Assembly (NCBI GenBank): GCA_029863305.1
Contig: JAOTVR010000002.1
Location: 1 to 64,000, forward strand
Length of the DNA stretch: 64,000 bases
Source: Gammaproteobacteria bacterium
Lineage (GTDB): Bacteria; Pseudomonadota; Gammaproteobacteria; Steroidobacterales; Woeseiaceae
Direction of reading: 5' to 3'
Positions 1 to 7,849 of this stretch are shown here, piece after piece (the stretch's first letter is position 1; each line of letters starts with the position of its first letter). Position numbers and translations under genes: made by a program. A model generated the notes under the pieces. The model saw only the letters and a program-made list of their open reading frames with translations. It did no database searches and had not been told where the DNA came from.

Positions 1-1548
1 TTCGCCTGAATCAGTAAACTTGATTGCATTGCCCACCAAATTCGTCAGTACCTGCCGAAGTCGGCCTGGGTCGGCATACACGGTGGAATCCAAATCGGCG
101 GGCGCCATACTGATGAGCTCGAGACCCTTCTTGTGCGCAACGCCGGCCAGGCCTTCGACCGTCTCCTCCAGAAGGTTGTTAAGGTCGGTTTCGAGCAAGT
201 CCAGCTCGAGCCTGCCTGCCTCGATCTTGGAGAAGTCGAGAATATCGTTGATGATATTGAGTAGTGACTCGGCCGACTCGTAGATGGTCTGCGTAAATCG
301 CTGTTGCTTGTTGTCGAGTTGTGTATCTTTCAGCAATTCAGTCATCCCAAGTACACCGTTCATCGGCGTACGAATTTCGTGGCTCATCCGGGCCAGAAAC
401 TCACTCTTGGTCTTGGACATGGCCACTGCTTCATCACGTGCGATCTCTGATTCCTGCCGCGCTTTTTCCGACTCTTCCTGAGCGTGACTAAGCCTTGAAG
501 TTAACTCGTTGAACTCGGCGGCGAGCAGGCCGACTTCATCGGATCGGCGGCTATCCGCCCTGGTACTCAAATTGCCGGTCTGCCGAATGCCGAACATCTG
601 ATCTTTCAGCGCTCTTATGGGCGAGATAATGATCCGCCGTGTGAACAACCAGGCGGATAGAAGAAAAACCATGCTGACCGCGATCAGAAAAGTCATAAAA
701 GTTTGAACAGCGGCCGAACCGATTTGTGTAATCCTTCGTGGTGTACGTACTTCGAGAACGACGGCAGGGGTGTCACGAATGTCTCGCAGAAGCCGATACT
801 GAATAATCGATGTGTCGGTGATTTGCTGGATCAGCCCCTCGTCGGAATCGACTAATCTCTGCATCGTGGTCGCTGTTCCGAAAGGTGCACTCTCAGGTGT
901 TACCGGGTGAATGGCGACGTCTGCTGTTGCGCGTTTGCCGAATTCGATTGCGCTGTCACTGCCAAGGAAGCGGCCAAGGACGAAACTACCGGCTGGTGGG
1001 CCGGTTTCATCGGACTTTAATATGGGATACGAGACTACGAGCAGCGGCGTGGATCGCGTTTGCAAAATTCCACTGTAAGAATGTTCGCTCGACGCATGAG
1101 AAGCAATCCGGTCAGATGCTGTCAGTGGCTGAAGCAGTTCATTCTCTAACGACAAATGGCTTCCGTCTGACGGGTCTGTCAGAGAGCTGTACAGCTGATT
1201 TCCATGCACATCGAAAACCAGCACCAAATCGATGTCGAGAGTGCGCCAGTATTCCGTGTCGAGGTTTTCAGGGCGGAAATCCGGATTTCGCCCCTGGGCA
1301 TAGGAGTAGGTTTCGTCCCAGAGTGTGTACTCTCTGTTGACAACCGCGAGTTCGCGGAAAGCCGCTTTCAACGCCTGATCCACTCTGGCAAGCGTGGTCT
1401 CGGAAGATTCGCGCTCGAACTCAGCGAACACAGGGAGCACAGATACTTGAAGGGCGAAGTAACTACCGACAGCAAAACTCAATCCGAGCACCAGAAATAG
1501 TGCGACGATCTTTTTGCCCAAACTCCATTTGGTCTTGCTGCGATCCAT
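1..1548 (-). CDS. Sensor histidine kinase (CHASE4-HAMP-HisKA), 3' end outside window
   Basis: Membrane histidine kinase that would autophosphorylate on histidine in response to a periplasmic cue. Only the first 516 residues are inside the window. They show a short basic N-terminus, a first membrane helix at about 13-33, a periplasmic CHASE4-like sensor with the TLWDETYSY motif (75-83), a second helix near 280-300, a HAMP linker, a short coiled coil and an H-box (MSHEIRTPMNGVLG) with phospho-acceptor His390. The N-box (NLVGNAIKF) begins just before the edge. The H-box matches hybrid kinases of the BarA/ArcB kind, so receiver and Hpt domains may follow outside the window. The ATG at 1548 is chosen because it gives a basic start ahead of the first helix. 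Kinase identity is firm; the ligand is unknown. Confidence 0.9.
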   Translation of the reverse strand, partial: MDRSKTKWSLGKKIVALFLVLGLSFAVGSYFALQVSVLPVFAEFERESSETTLARVDQALKAAFRELAVVNREYTLWDETYSYAQGRNPDFRPENLDTEYWRTLDIDLVLVFDVHGNQLYSSLTDPSDGSHLSLENELLQPLTASDRIASHASSEHSYSGILQTRSTPLLVVSYPILKSDETGPPAGSFVLGRFLGSDSAIEFGKRATADVAIHPVTPESAPFGTATTMQRLVDSDEGLIQQITDTSIIQYRLLRDIRDTPAVVLEVRTPRRITQIGSAAVQTFMTFLIAVSMVFLLSAWLFTRRIIISPIRALKDQMFGIRQTGNLSTRADSRRSDEVGLLAAEFNELTSRLSHAQEESEKARQESEIARDEAVAMSKTKSEFLARMSHEIRTPMNGVLGMTELLKDTQLDNKQQRFTQTIYESAESLLNIINDILDFSKIEAGRLELDLLETDLNNLLEETVEGLAGVAHKKGLELISMAPADLDSTVYADPGRLRQVLTNLVGNAIKFTDSGE

Positions 1549-1680
1549 TCGCCGTCCAAAATTCGTCCAATTGCATTAAAATAGCTCAACTTGAACGCAT
1601 TGGCGTCGACCCAATTCAAGTTTCTGACAGTTCTAACGGCCAGCACGGGAGATTCTTGAGACAGCCATCGGTGCCGGTGC

Positions 1681-1737
1681 GTTGCGGCCGAAAATGGGCG
1701 AAACCGCCCATATGTGGAAGACGCCGCGGCCGGCAAC
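1681..1737. repeat. Nested inverted repeat between the P5CDH and kinase genes
   Basis: An outer stem pairs GTTGCGGCCG (1681-1690) with CGGCCGGCAAC (1727-1737), with one bulged base. Inside it a perfect 7-bp stem, ATGGGCG/CGCCCAT (1694-1700 and 1705-1711), closes on a 4-base loop. There is no T-run, so this is not a classical terminator. It lies in the 235-base gap downstream of the aldehyde dehydrogenase and upstream of the kinase, both on the minus strand. It could act as a processing or attenuation hairpin, or be a remnant of a dispersed repeat. Confidence 0.45.
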
Positions 1738-1783
1738 GCGGCATTTACATGCCGTCAATCGGGCCGACAAACGCCCAAATCGT

Positions 1784-3367
1784 TTACAGGCTGGGTGGCG
1801 TTTCCCACTCCTCGGGAAGTGCCGCCTGATCCATGATGATCTCGCGGTGGCAGCTCCACGTGTGCCTGATCGCCTCGGGGGTACCGATGCCTGCACCTCT
1901 GGGGTCGCCGGCCGGACCGAACCAGTGGTTCTGCGGCGCACCCGTAGTCCGGGCCCGCATACCACAGTAGGTCGTGCCGTTGACGGTCGCGCCGAGCACC
2001 TTGTTCTGGAACACGGCATCGCCACTGACAACCGCGGCCGTCAGATGGTGAGACATGCGCTCAAGGAGCTCCAGGACGGCGGGTAGCTCTTCATCGCCGT
2101 AGGTGGTGACGATCTGAAACGGTCCGAATAACTCGGTGGTCAGCAGCCCGAAATGCTCCCCGCACAAGGCCGATACCGGTACGCGAATCGCTGTCGCTTC
2201 ATAAGCTCCATAACAATCCGGGATGCTGTGCCCGGTCAACGGTGAGCCACCGAACAGGAGTTCCGCGCCCGGCACTTCGAGTACCGCGTCGATATGTGCC
2301 TTGATCTGGTCATTATTCCAGGTCAACACCGGTCCGAGCGTCAGGTCGTCGAGCCCGCGACGCGCGGCGAGCGGGCCGAGCTTCGGCAGCAGAGCGTCGG
2401 CCCAGTTATCGTGGACGAACAGGATGCTTTGCGCCGAGCACTTCTGGCCCGCCGCATTGTAGGCGTCCTCATCCGACTGCCAGGCGACATAGTCGAGCCA
2501 CGCTGCGTCAAAGTCGGGCCCAATCACCTTCCAGTCGAAGCCCGCATCCTCTATGCGCACTGCACCATTCACCGCTACCGACGTGGCTTCGGCGACATGG
2601 CTTGAACCTGTAAACTGAACCAGCCGTATGTCGTCTTTGGCTTCTTCGATGAGTCTGCCCATGGTCCGTCCGCCACAATGAATCAAGTCCACATCGGCTG
2701 CAGGCAGGCCGCAATGAATCAGCAGACGCAAAAATTGCTCGATGACGACGTCAACCGTGGTAGCCGACTTCAGGAGTGGCCGGTTGCCCATGAACAGTGC
2801 ACCCATGACCTGCAGCGCCGGTATCTCGAGCGGAAAATTGAATGGCGCCACGATTACGACCGGACCGTAGGGCCAGCGGTAGCCGCGTGATTCCTGCCCG
2901 GTCCGGTCGCCCGGGTTAGAAAAACCGCGCGCCAGGAAGCGCACGCCATCACCGGCGAAGTTGTGCAAAAAAGTGCGCGTTACCGTGACCTCCGCCATGC
3001 ATTGATTCCAGCTTTTTGGCATGACGCGCTGTATGAGTTTGGTGAAGAAGTCCGCGACGTCCTGTTCTGCAAGCAGAGCCGCTGCTTTGGCGCAGACAGC
3101 GCCCAACGCTACGTAGCGCTCGACGTTCTTGAGCGGATTATGTAAGCCTGTTTTCGGGCAACTTTGCAGCCCGGCAACGAATGGAGCGATGTCCTGTGTG
3201 TCCGGCATCTCGATAAATCGTTCGCCATTCAACGGGTCGACGACGTGTAAGGTCTTCGAGTCGGACAGCCACTCTCCACCGACGAGATTTTGCAGCCTGG
3301 CAGGTGAGCGGGAGGTCATGCCCGCGAACGGGTCAACGGTGGCGAAGGATGCGACTCTATTGGTCAT
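1784..3367 (-). CDS. ALDH12-type 1-pyrroline-5-carboxylate dehydrogenase
   Basis: NAD-dependent aldehyde dehydrogenase, predicted to oxidise P5C/glutamate semialdehyde to glutamate, the last step of proline catabolism. The 527-residue protein has the PFNFPLE motif (175-181), Lys200, the FTGSS nucleotide-binding turn (252-256), Glu273 in an EDAGFDWK context and catalytic Cys310 in AAGQKCSAQS. The Glu context and the C-terminal block TTGAPQNHWFGPAGDPRGAG match, from memory, plant mitochondrial ALDH12A1 much better than the bacterial PutA or RocA types. It stands alone, with no proline dehydrogenase beside it in the window. The start has a GGGGA ribosome site just upstream. Family is sure; substrate is inferred from the ALDH12 likeness. 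Confidence 0.88.
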   Translation of the reverse strand: MTNRVASFATVDPFAGMTSRSPARLQNLVGGEWLSDSKTLHVVDPLNGERFIEMPDTQDIAPFVAGLQSCPKTGLHNPLKNVERYVALGAVCAKAAALLAEQDVADFFTKLIQRVMPKSWNQCMAEVTVTRTFLHNFAGDGVRFLARGFSNPGDRTGQESRGYRWPYGPVVIVAPFNFPLEIPALQVMGALFMGNRPLLKSATTVDVVIEQFLRLLIHCGLPAADVDLIHCGGRTMGRLIEEAKDDIRLVQFTGSSHVAEATSVAVNGAVRIEDAGFDWKVIGPDFDAAWLDYVAWQSDEDAYNAAGQKCSAQSILFVHDNWADALLPKLGPLAARRGLDDLTLGPVLTWNNDQIKAHIDAVLEVPGAELLFGGSPLTGHSIPDCYGAYEATAIRVPVSALCGEHFGLLTTELFGPFQIVTTYGDEELPAVLELLERMSHHLTAAVVSGDAVFQNKVLGATVNGTTYCGMRARTTGAPQNHWFGPAGDPRGAGIGTPEAIRHTWSCHREIIMDQAALPEEWETPPSL

Positions 3368-3459
3368 TTCTTGTCCCCATCTGAGATGTACTGAATTTTA
3401 GCTGAGTGGCGTCTGGCAATCGAATTGTGACGCCCTACGTCGCATGACGGGATACGCAC

Positions 3460-4227
3460 ATGTACAGTCGCAGCATGCCAAACGTCAATAAATTCGCCGC
3501 TCTGCTGCTGGCCGCAGGTCTTCTCCTGAACGAGGGCATTTGGGCGGACATCTATAAGTGCAAGGACGACGACGGCAACCTGATGTTCTCGCAGACTCCT
3601 TGCGCCAGGCAGGAGTCTGTCGTTGTCGGACCGTCGGAAAGCACCAAGAGCGATGTGGATTGTTCGCATGCCAACAAGTTCGCGAACACGACCGCGCGGA
3701 TGATGCGTCGCGGTTTCGGATCTGACGAGGTCTTTGATTACTACGGCGGGCTCGATTCACTTTCGAAAGGGTCGGTCGGCGTTATCAACTACGTGTATTC
3801 GTTTCGGACAAGTGCCGGTGTATCGCTCGAGAGGATCGCTGGTCTGGCTCAGGCAAAATGCGAGGCGAGGTCTTTTGGCAATGCCAATTGTGAGGCGCTG
3901 CCCACATCGTTCACCGAGAGTCTCGGTGGTTGCCAGGCCGGCGGTGAGGAAAACCCTGCGAGCCCGTCGGCGCAGGAGCCAGGTCCGCAGGAGATTCAGG
4001 CGGAGCTGAGTGCCGCACCCGCGCAGCAGGGAGGGGCGGATGCACGCCTGGCAGATCGTCCACGAGCAAGCGTCGCTGATGAAGATGTCACCGAGCAATG
4101 TAAGAAGATGTACCGTGACCAAATCGATGCGATCGATGCGCAGATGCGGCGCGGCTACTCGTCGGCTCAGGGCGAACAATACCGCGAACAACTTCGGGGC
4201 CTGACCCAGAAATTGCGTTCCTGTTAG
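3460..4227 (+). CDS. DUF4124 domain-containing secreted protein
   Basis: Protein of 255 residues with an N-terminal signal peptide (hydrophobic run about 12-26) followed by a DUF4124 domain, recognised by IYKCKDDDGNLMFSQTPC. A central cysteine-containing region (about 67-155), a Pro/Ala/Gln-rich low-complexity linker (about 158-205) and a basic helical tail with two cysteines follow. DUF4124 proteins are small envelope proteins of unknown role in Gammaproteobacteria. An alternative ATG at 3475 (MPNVNKF) would give a tighter signal peptide. It is transcribed away from the aldehyde dehydrogenase across a 92-base gap. Function is unknown. Confidence 0.8.
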   Translation: MYSRSMPNVNKFAALLLAAGLLLNEGIWADIYKCKDDDGNLMFSQTPCARQESVVVGPSESTKSDVDCSHANKFANTTARMMRRGFGSDEVFDYYGGLDSLSKGSVGVINYVYSFRTSAGVSLERIAGLAQAKCEARSFGNANCEALPTSFTESLGGCQAGGEENPASPSAQEPGPQEIQAELSAAPAQQGGADARLADRPRASVADEDVTEQCKKMYRDQIDAIDAQMRRGYSSAQGEQYREQLRGLTQKLRSC

Positions 4228-4246
4228 CCGGCCTCGAGGCAGCCAC

Positions 4247-4280
4247 AAAAAAAAAGGGCGAGACCCACAGGCCTCGCCCT
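4247..4280 (-). terminator. Rho-independent terminator of the cold-shock gene
   Basis: On the minus strand a hairpin with arms GGGCGAG and CTCGCCC (4256-4262 and 4273-4279) is followed by a run of nine T (4247-4255). It lies about 25 bases past the cold-shock stop codon. On the plus strand there is no T-run after the stem, so it should work in one direction only. Confidence 0.88.
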
Positions 4281-4303
4281 CGCAGTACTCAGTATCTAAC
4301 GAA

Positions 4304-4510
4304 TTAGACCGGTACGATGTTCTCCGCCTGCGGACCCTTCTGGCCCTGCGTTACGGTGAATTCAACCTTCTGGCCTTCGGCGAGCGTCTTGAAGCCGTCA
4401 CCCTGAATCGCGCTGAAATGCGCAAATACGTCGGGGCCGTTTTCCTGCTCAATAAAGCCGAAACCCTTGGAGTCGTTGAACCACTTAACGGTTCCTGTAG
4501 TTGTAGACAT
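4304..4510 (-). CDS. Cold-shock protein, CspA family
   Basis: Single-domain OB-fold RNA chaperone of 68 residues, the standard family length. RNP1 (KGFGFI, 15-20) and RNP2 (VFAHF, 28-32) are intact, as is the opening GTVKWFND. These proteins bind single-stranded RNA and melt secondary structure in the cytoplasm, either on cold shock or constitutively. The ATG is preceded by a clear AGGAGA ribosome site. A long leader and a promoter lie upstream and a strong terminator downstream, so the gene is its own transcription unit. Which csp paralogue it is cannot be told from the sequence. Confidence 0.96.
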   Translation of the reverse strand: MSTTTGTVKWFNDSKGFGFIEQENGPDVFAHFSAIQGDGFKTLAEGQKVEFTVTQGQKGPQAENIVPV

Positions 4511-4657
4511 AGTTGTCTCCTGTCAAACATTAGTAAATGTGGCCCTTTGATGGGGCCGTTTCGCTGAAAGTGTTGCTGTTACTTATGAAAAACAGGTCGA
4601 GCTACAAAAATGGAACATCGAAACGAAAAACATAAATAGTTGGCGTACATTCAAGCT
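4511..4657 (-). promoter_or_regulatory. Long 5' leader of the cold-shock mRNA
   Basis: About 147 bases lie between the predicted transcription start and the ATG, close to the roughly 160-base leader known for E. coli cspA. The leader is A/T-rich and holds a GGCCC/GGGCC stem-loop (4541-4545 with 4553-4557) about 30 bases before the start codon. By analogy this may be a temperature-responsive element; the sequence shows only the length and the hairpin. Confidence 0.5.
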
Positions 4658-4663
4658 GGGCGC

Positions 4664-4691
4664 AGTATATACGCCATGGGCAGGGAAACAA
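4664..4691 (-). promoter_or_regulatory. Sigma-70 promoter for the cold-shock gene
   Basis: Reading the minus strand, -35 TTGTTT (4686-4691), a 16-base spacer and -10 TATACT (4664-4669). The -10 box matches the consensus at five of six positions. Transcription would start near 4657. Confidence 0.55.
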
Positions 4692-4775
4692 GCTAATTTA
4701 GTCACTTTTTGAGCGTTTCGGAAATATCCACATATGAGAGAAATCCGCCAAATCTCCACCGGTGCGCCTGAGTAG

Positions 4776-5282
4776 ATGACGTTGCAGCTAAGACCCGGCG
4801 AGCCAGGTGACCTCAGTCGCCTGGTCGAAATCTACAATCACTACGTCAGCGAAACCCACGTCACTTTCGATACAGAGCCTTTCGCGGTCGGGGCACGCAC
4901 GCAGTGGTTCACCCAGTTTGCCGAAAGCGGGCCGTATCGGCTGCTGGTCGCGGAGCTGGATGGCGCTGTTATCGGCTACGCATCGAGTACCCGGTTCCAA
5001 CCCAAGCCGGCCTATGGCACTTCGGTTGAAACCACCGTCTACATTGATCATGCGCACACAGGCAAGGGCTACGGTGCGCCGCTTTATGCGCAGCTGCTGC
5101 AGCAACTGGTCGACGAGCAATCGGTGCATCGCGCCTACGGCGGTGTTGCCCTGCCAAACCCCCGGTCTGTCGCCCTGCATCAAAAACTCGGTTTTGCGCA
5201 CGTGGCCTCGTATCACGAGGTTGGCTACAAGTTCGGAAAATACTGGGACGTCGACTGGTTCGAGAAGGATGTTTCCAAATGA
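4776..5282 (+). CDS. GNAT N-acetyltransferase, phosphinothricin/methionine-sulfone type
   Basis: Cytoplasmic acetyl-CoA-dependent N-acetyltransferase of 168 residues. The opening (LRPGEPGDLSRLVEIYNHYV), the acetyl-CoA loop HTGKGYG (94-100), the block GGVALPNPRSVALHQKLGF (122-140) and the tail YKFGKYWDVDW (151-161) are typical of the PAT/MnaT/YncA group, which acetylates methionine derivatives and phosphinothricin. It is the first gene of a GNAT-VOC-MOSC operon and overlaps the next gene by 4 bases (ATGA). The ribosome site is weak. Family is sure; the natural substrate is not. Confidence 0.92.
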   Translation: MTLQLRPGEPGDLSRLVEIYNHYVSETHVTFDTEPFAVGARTQWFTQFAESGPYRLLVAELDGAVIGYASSTRFQPKPAYGTSVETTVYIDHAHTGKGYGAPLYAQLLQQLVDEQSVHRAYGGVALPNPRSVALHQKLGFAHVASYHEVGYKFGKYWDVDWFEKDVSK

Positions 5283-5725
5283 AAACAATGACGCTGCTGC
5301 TATTGGTGATGGGTATCACGGCCAGTTACGCGGGCGACGAATCGACGGACCTTGCCGGCGCGTATTTTGCGGTCATCGTTTCCGATATCGAGGTATCGCG
5401 CGAGTGGTACCGGAACAATTTGCAACTCGAGCAGCTAACGCGGTTCTCAGAAGAGGGTCGTTACGATGTCGTGAACCTCGCTCGACCCGGCCTGTTTGTC
5501 GAATTGCTCCAACTCGATGCCGCGACAGACAGACCAGAAGGTCGAATCCAGGGGCCATTCAAAGTTGGTCTTCTGGTTGCCGACGTAGAAGCATTCGCGG
5601 CATCCCTACCGGAGACAGGGACCGCCCCGCGCATTCTCCACGACGAGCGTAACAGGCTGTTGATGTTGCAGCTGCGCGATCCTGACGGCTATATTGTCCA
5701 GGTTATGCAGGTGCTCGAGGACTAG
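5279..5725 (+). CDS. Exported VOC (glyoxalase-fold) protein
   Basis: Protein of 148 residues with a signal peptide (hydrophobic run about 4-18, likely cut after SYA) followed by one vicinal-oxygen-chelate module. Visible VOC features are the opening GAYFAVIVSDIEVSREWY and the closing RDPDGYIVQVMQ. VOC enzymes bind a divalent metal across paired modules, so a dimer is likely. Exported VOC proteins are uncommon. It sits between a cytosolic acetyltransferase and a MOSC protein, with a 4-base overlap upstream and a 1-base gap downstream. Substrate unknown. Confidence 0.82.
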   Translation: MKTMTLLLLVMGITASYAGDESTDLAGAYFAVIVSDIEVSREWYRNNLQLEQLTRFSEEGRYDVVNLARPGLFVELLQLDAATDRPEGRIQGPFKVGLLVADVEAFAASLPETGTAPRILHDERNRLLMLQLRDPDGYIVQVMQVLED

Positions 5726-5726
5726 G

Positions 5727-6296
5727 GTGGGAATCGACGTGACGGCGGCAAAGCACTTGACGACAGCCCAGCTGGAAAAGGGACTCGACAATATATTGCA
5801 GTCACCAAGAGAAGAGGGCCGCCTCGAACTCATCGTCAGGCGACCCGATGTCGACCAACGTGAAACTGTCAGCACTGCGCGCCTCGATACCGACCAGGGC
5901 CTTGTGGGGGACAGCTGGTTAAAGCGTGGCAGCCGGCATATGCCCGACGGTGCCGCCGACCCGGACATGCAGCTCAACATCATGAATTCGCGCGTTGTCA
6001 GCCTGGTCGCCATTGATCCCGAGCGGCGCGAACTCGCCGGGGATCAGCTATATCTGGATATGGATCTGAGCACCGAAAACCTGCCACCGGGAACCCGTCT
6101 TGCCATCGGTGGCGCGATCATCGAAGTCACTGAGCCGCCGCATACAGGCTGCAAGAAATTCGCTGCGCGGTTCGGTCGTGATGCAATGCTGTTCGTCAAT
6201 TCCGGAGCGGGCAAGACGCTCAACTTCCGTGGCATCAACGCGAAGGTCGTACAGTCCGGCGACATCAAGACCGGAGACGTTGCGCAAAAACTCTAG
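5727..6296 (+). CDS. MOSC domain-containing protein
   Basis: MOSC domains bind a pyranopterin-type sulfur or molybdenum cofactor through a conserved cysteine; stand-alone members are often linked to detoxification of N-hydroxylated compounds. The conserved Cys is seen in EPPHTGCKKFAARFG, and the GLVGDSW and NFRGINAKV segments fit the family. A GTG at 5727, one base after the previous stop and with GAGG six bases upstream, is preferred. Longer starts would run into the VOC gene. It ends tail-to-tail with a 4-base overlap against the carboxylesterase. 189 residues with this start. Confidence 0.85.
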   Translation: MGIDVTAAKHLTTAQLEKGLDNILQSPREEGRLELIVRRPDVDQRETVSTARLDTDQGLVGDSWLKRGSRHMPDGAADPDMQLNIMNSRVVSLVAIDPERRELAGDQLYLDMDLSTENLPPGTRLAIGGAIIEVTEPPHTGCKKFAARFGRDAMLFVNSGAGKTLNFRGINAKVVQSGDIKTGDVAQKL

Positions 6297-7846
6297 TCGC
6301 GGCCGGCGATTCGGGCTCTGAACAAAGCACACAGCTCCGGCTCAGGGGCCCGAATCGTGAGCACCTCGTTCCCGAGTTCCTGAACAAGGAAGTCCGGTGC
6401 CCGGAACTGTGGCCAGTGAGGCGTTGCTTCAGAGTTGGGGTTACCCGTTGCTGCAAACTGAACCCAGTAGTCCATCATGGTGTCGGTCAGCGCGAGATCT
6501 ACATCGTTGGTGAGCATGTAGGCATCGTGCACGCCAAACGCGTACGCGTACTCGGCACCATGGAAAGCACCGACTTTTTGGCCGCCGGCATCTTCGCGGA
6601 CGCGGGTGAAGTAGTAAAGCCAGGCATCGCCGCCGGCCGCGGTCATGGCCGCGGCGGTGCTTTGGGTCGGACACAGATAGTTCTCGGCCGTCGTCAGGCG
6701 ATCGAGGGCGCGCCGCGGATCCACTTCGGCCGCGACGGCCGCCAGAGCTGCGGAGCTTTCCAGGTATTGAAGTTCTTCGGCTGCCGCAACAACGTCCGCA
6801 GTTGTCGCGTCGATGGCTATGGAGTCGAACCATTCGTCGGCGTTCGTACCCATGATCAACTCGTGATCCGCAAAGCGGCCGGCCTGAATGCCTTCCCACG
6901 TCGCTTCGGTGATCAGTTGACCATCGATGGCAGGAGAGTGGAAATATTCCGAGAACGCTTCCTCATAGACGTGCAATAACTTGTCGGCGGGCACCCGCCG
7001 CAGCTGCTCGAGCGATTCGCTCGCATCGAGTCCGAGAAGCTGCGCCAGCTTCACGCCGCGGGCCTGTTCAGCGGCAAGTGATACCTTATTGATCCCGTAG
7101 CCAGAGCTGCTTTGCAGAATCGCGCGATCAAACAAGGGCCTGGCGGCCTCGGCAAACATCAGCGCCAGAATGTCCTCGGCGCCGGCAGATTCCCCAAACA
7201 CGGTGATTCGATCGGGGTCACCGCCGAATTGTCGGATGTTTTGCCGTACCCATTGCAACGACGCAACGATATCCCAGAGTCCGAAATTCGCTAACGCCCC
7301 ATCGCGGCTCAACTCCGGGTGCGAGAGAAAACCGAACGCCCCCTGCCGATAGGCGACGGACACGACTACAACGCCTTTTTGCGCAAGTACATGGCCGTGA
7401 TAATTCGGTTCATACGACCAGCCGCTTCTGTTGCTGCCGCCGTGAACCCAGACCATGACGGGTAATCCTGCGTTGCCGTCGAGAGTTGCTGTCCAGATAT
7501 TGAGATACAGGCAGTCTTCGCTGACCTCGAGGTCCGGGTAGTAATCGGCCGAGCCACCGAATGTTTCGGCCATGTAGCGATACCAGTCGAGAATACGCAT
7601 CGTCTGCATGCATGCGGCCGCGAATTCAGTTGTCTGGCGGCGCTTGAGCTTTGACTGCAGCGTCTGTGGCGCACGCCAGCGCAGCTCCCCGACTGGTGGT
7701 TCGGCAAATGGCACGCCGAGAAACGCGGCGACTTTTCCTTCGCCCACGAACCTGCCGATCAGCCGTTCGCCGTCGACGTCGACGGCCGGGCCTCGATCGC
7801 AGCCGACGAGCACTAATGCAGCAATTAACGACACGAATCTGGACAT
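6293..7846 (-). CDS. Type-B carboxylesterase lipoprotein
   Basis: Alpha/beta-hydrolase of 517 residues that would hydrolyse carboxylic esters at the cell envelope. The N-terminus is a lipoprotein signal (LVLVGC, lipid on Cys16). Type-B marks are EDCLYLNIW (110-118), oxyanion HGG (135-137), nucleophile Ser220 in FGESAG, acid Glu338 or Asp337 in GTNADEWF and catalytic His429 in GAFHGAEYAY. All three catalytic residues are present, so it should be active. It lies 3 bases downstream of the BCCT transporter gene on the same strand, so the two are probably co-transcribed. Substrate unknown. Confidence 0.93.
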   Translation of the reverse strand: MSRFVSLIAALVLVGCDRGPAVDVDGERLIGRFVGEGKVAAFLGVPFAEPPVGELRWRAPQTLQSKLKRRQTTEFAAACMQTMRILDWYRYMAETFGGSADYYPDLEVSEDCLYLNIWTATLDGNAGLPVMVWVHGGSNRSGWSYEPNYHGHVLAQKGVVVVSVAYRQGAFGFLSHPELSRDGALANFGLWDIVASLQWVRQNIRQFGGDPDRITVFGESAGAEDILALMFAEAARPLFDRAILQSSSGYGINKVSLAAEQARGVKLAQLLGLDASESLEQLRRVPADKLLHVYEEAFSEYFHSPAIDGQLITEATWEGIQAGRFADHELIMGTNADEWFDSIAIDATTADVVAAAEELQYLESSAALAAVAAEVDPRRALDRLTTAENYLCPTQSTAAAMTAAGGDAWLYYFTRVREDAGGQKVGAFHGAEYAYAFGVHDAYMLTNDVDLALTDTMMDYWVQFAATGNPNSEATPHWPQFRAPDFLVQELGNEVLTIRAPEPELCALFRARIAGRD

Positions 7847-7849
7847 GAC

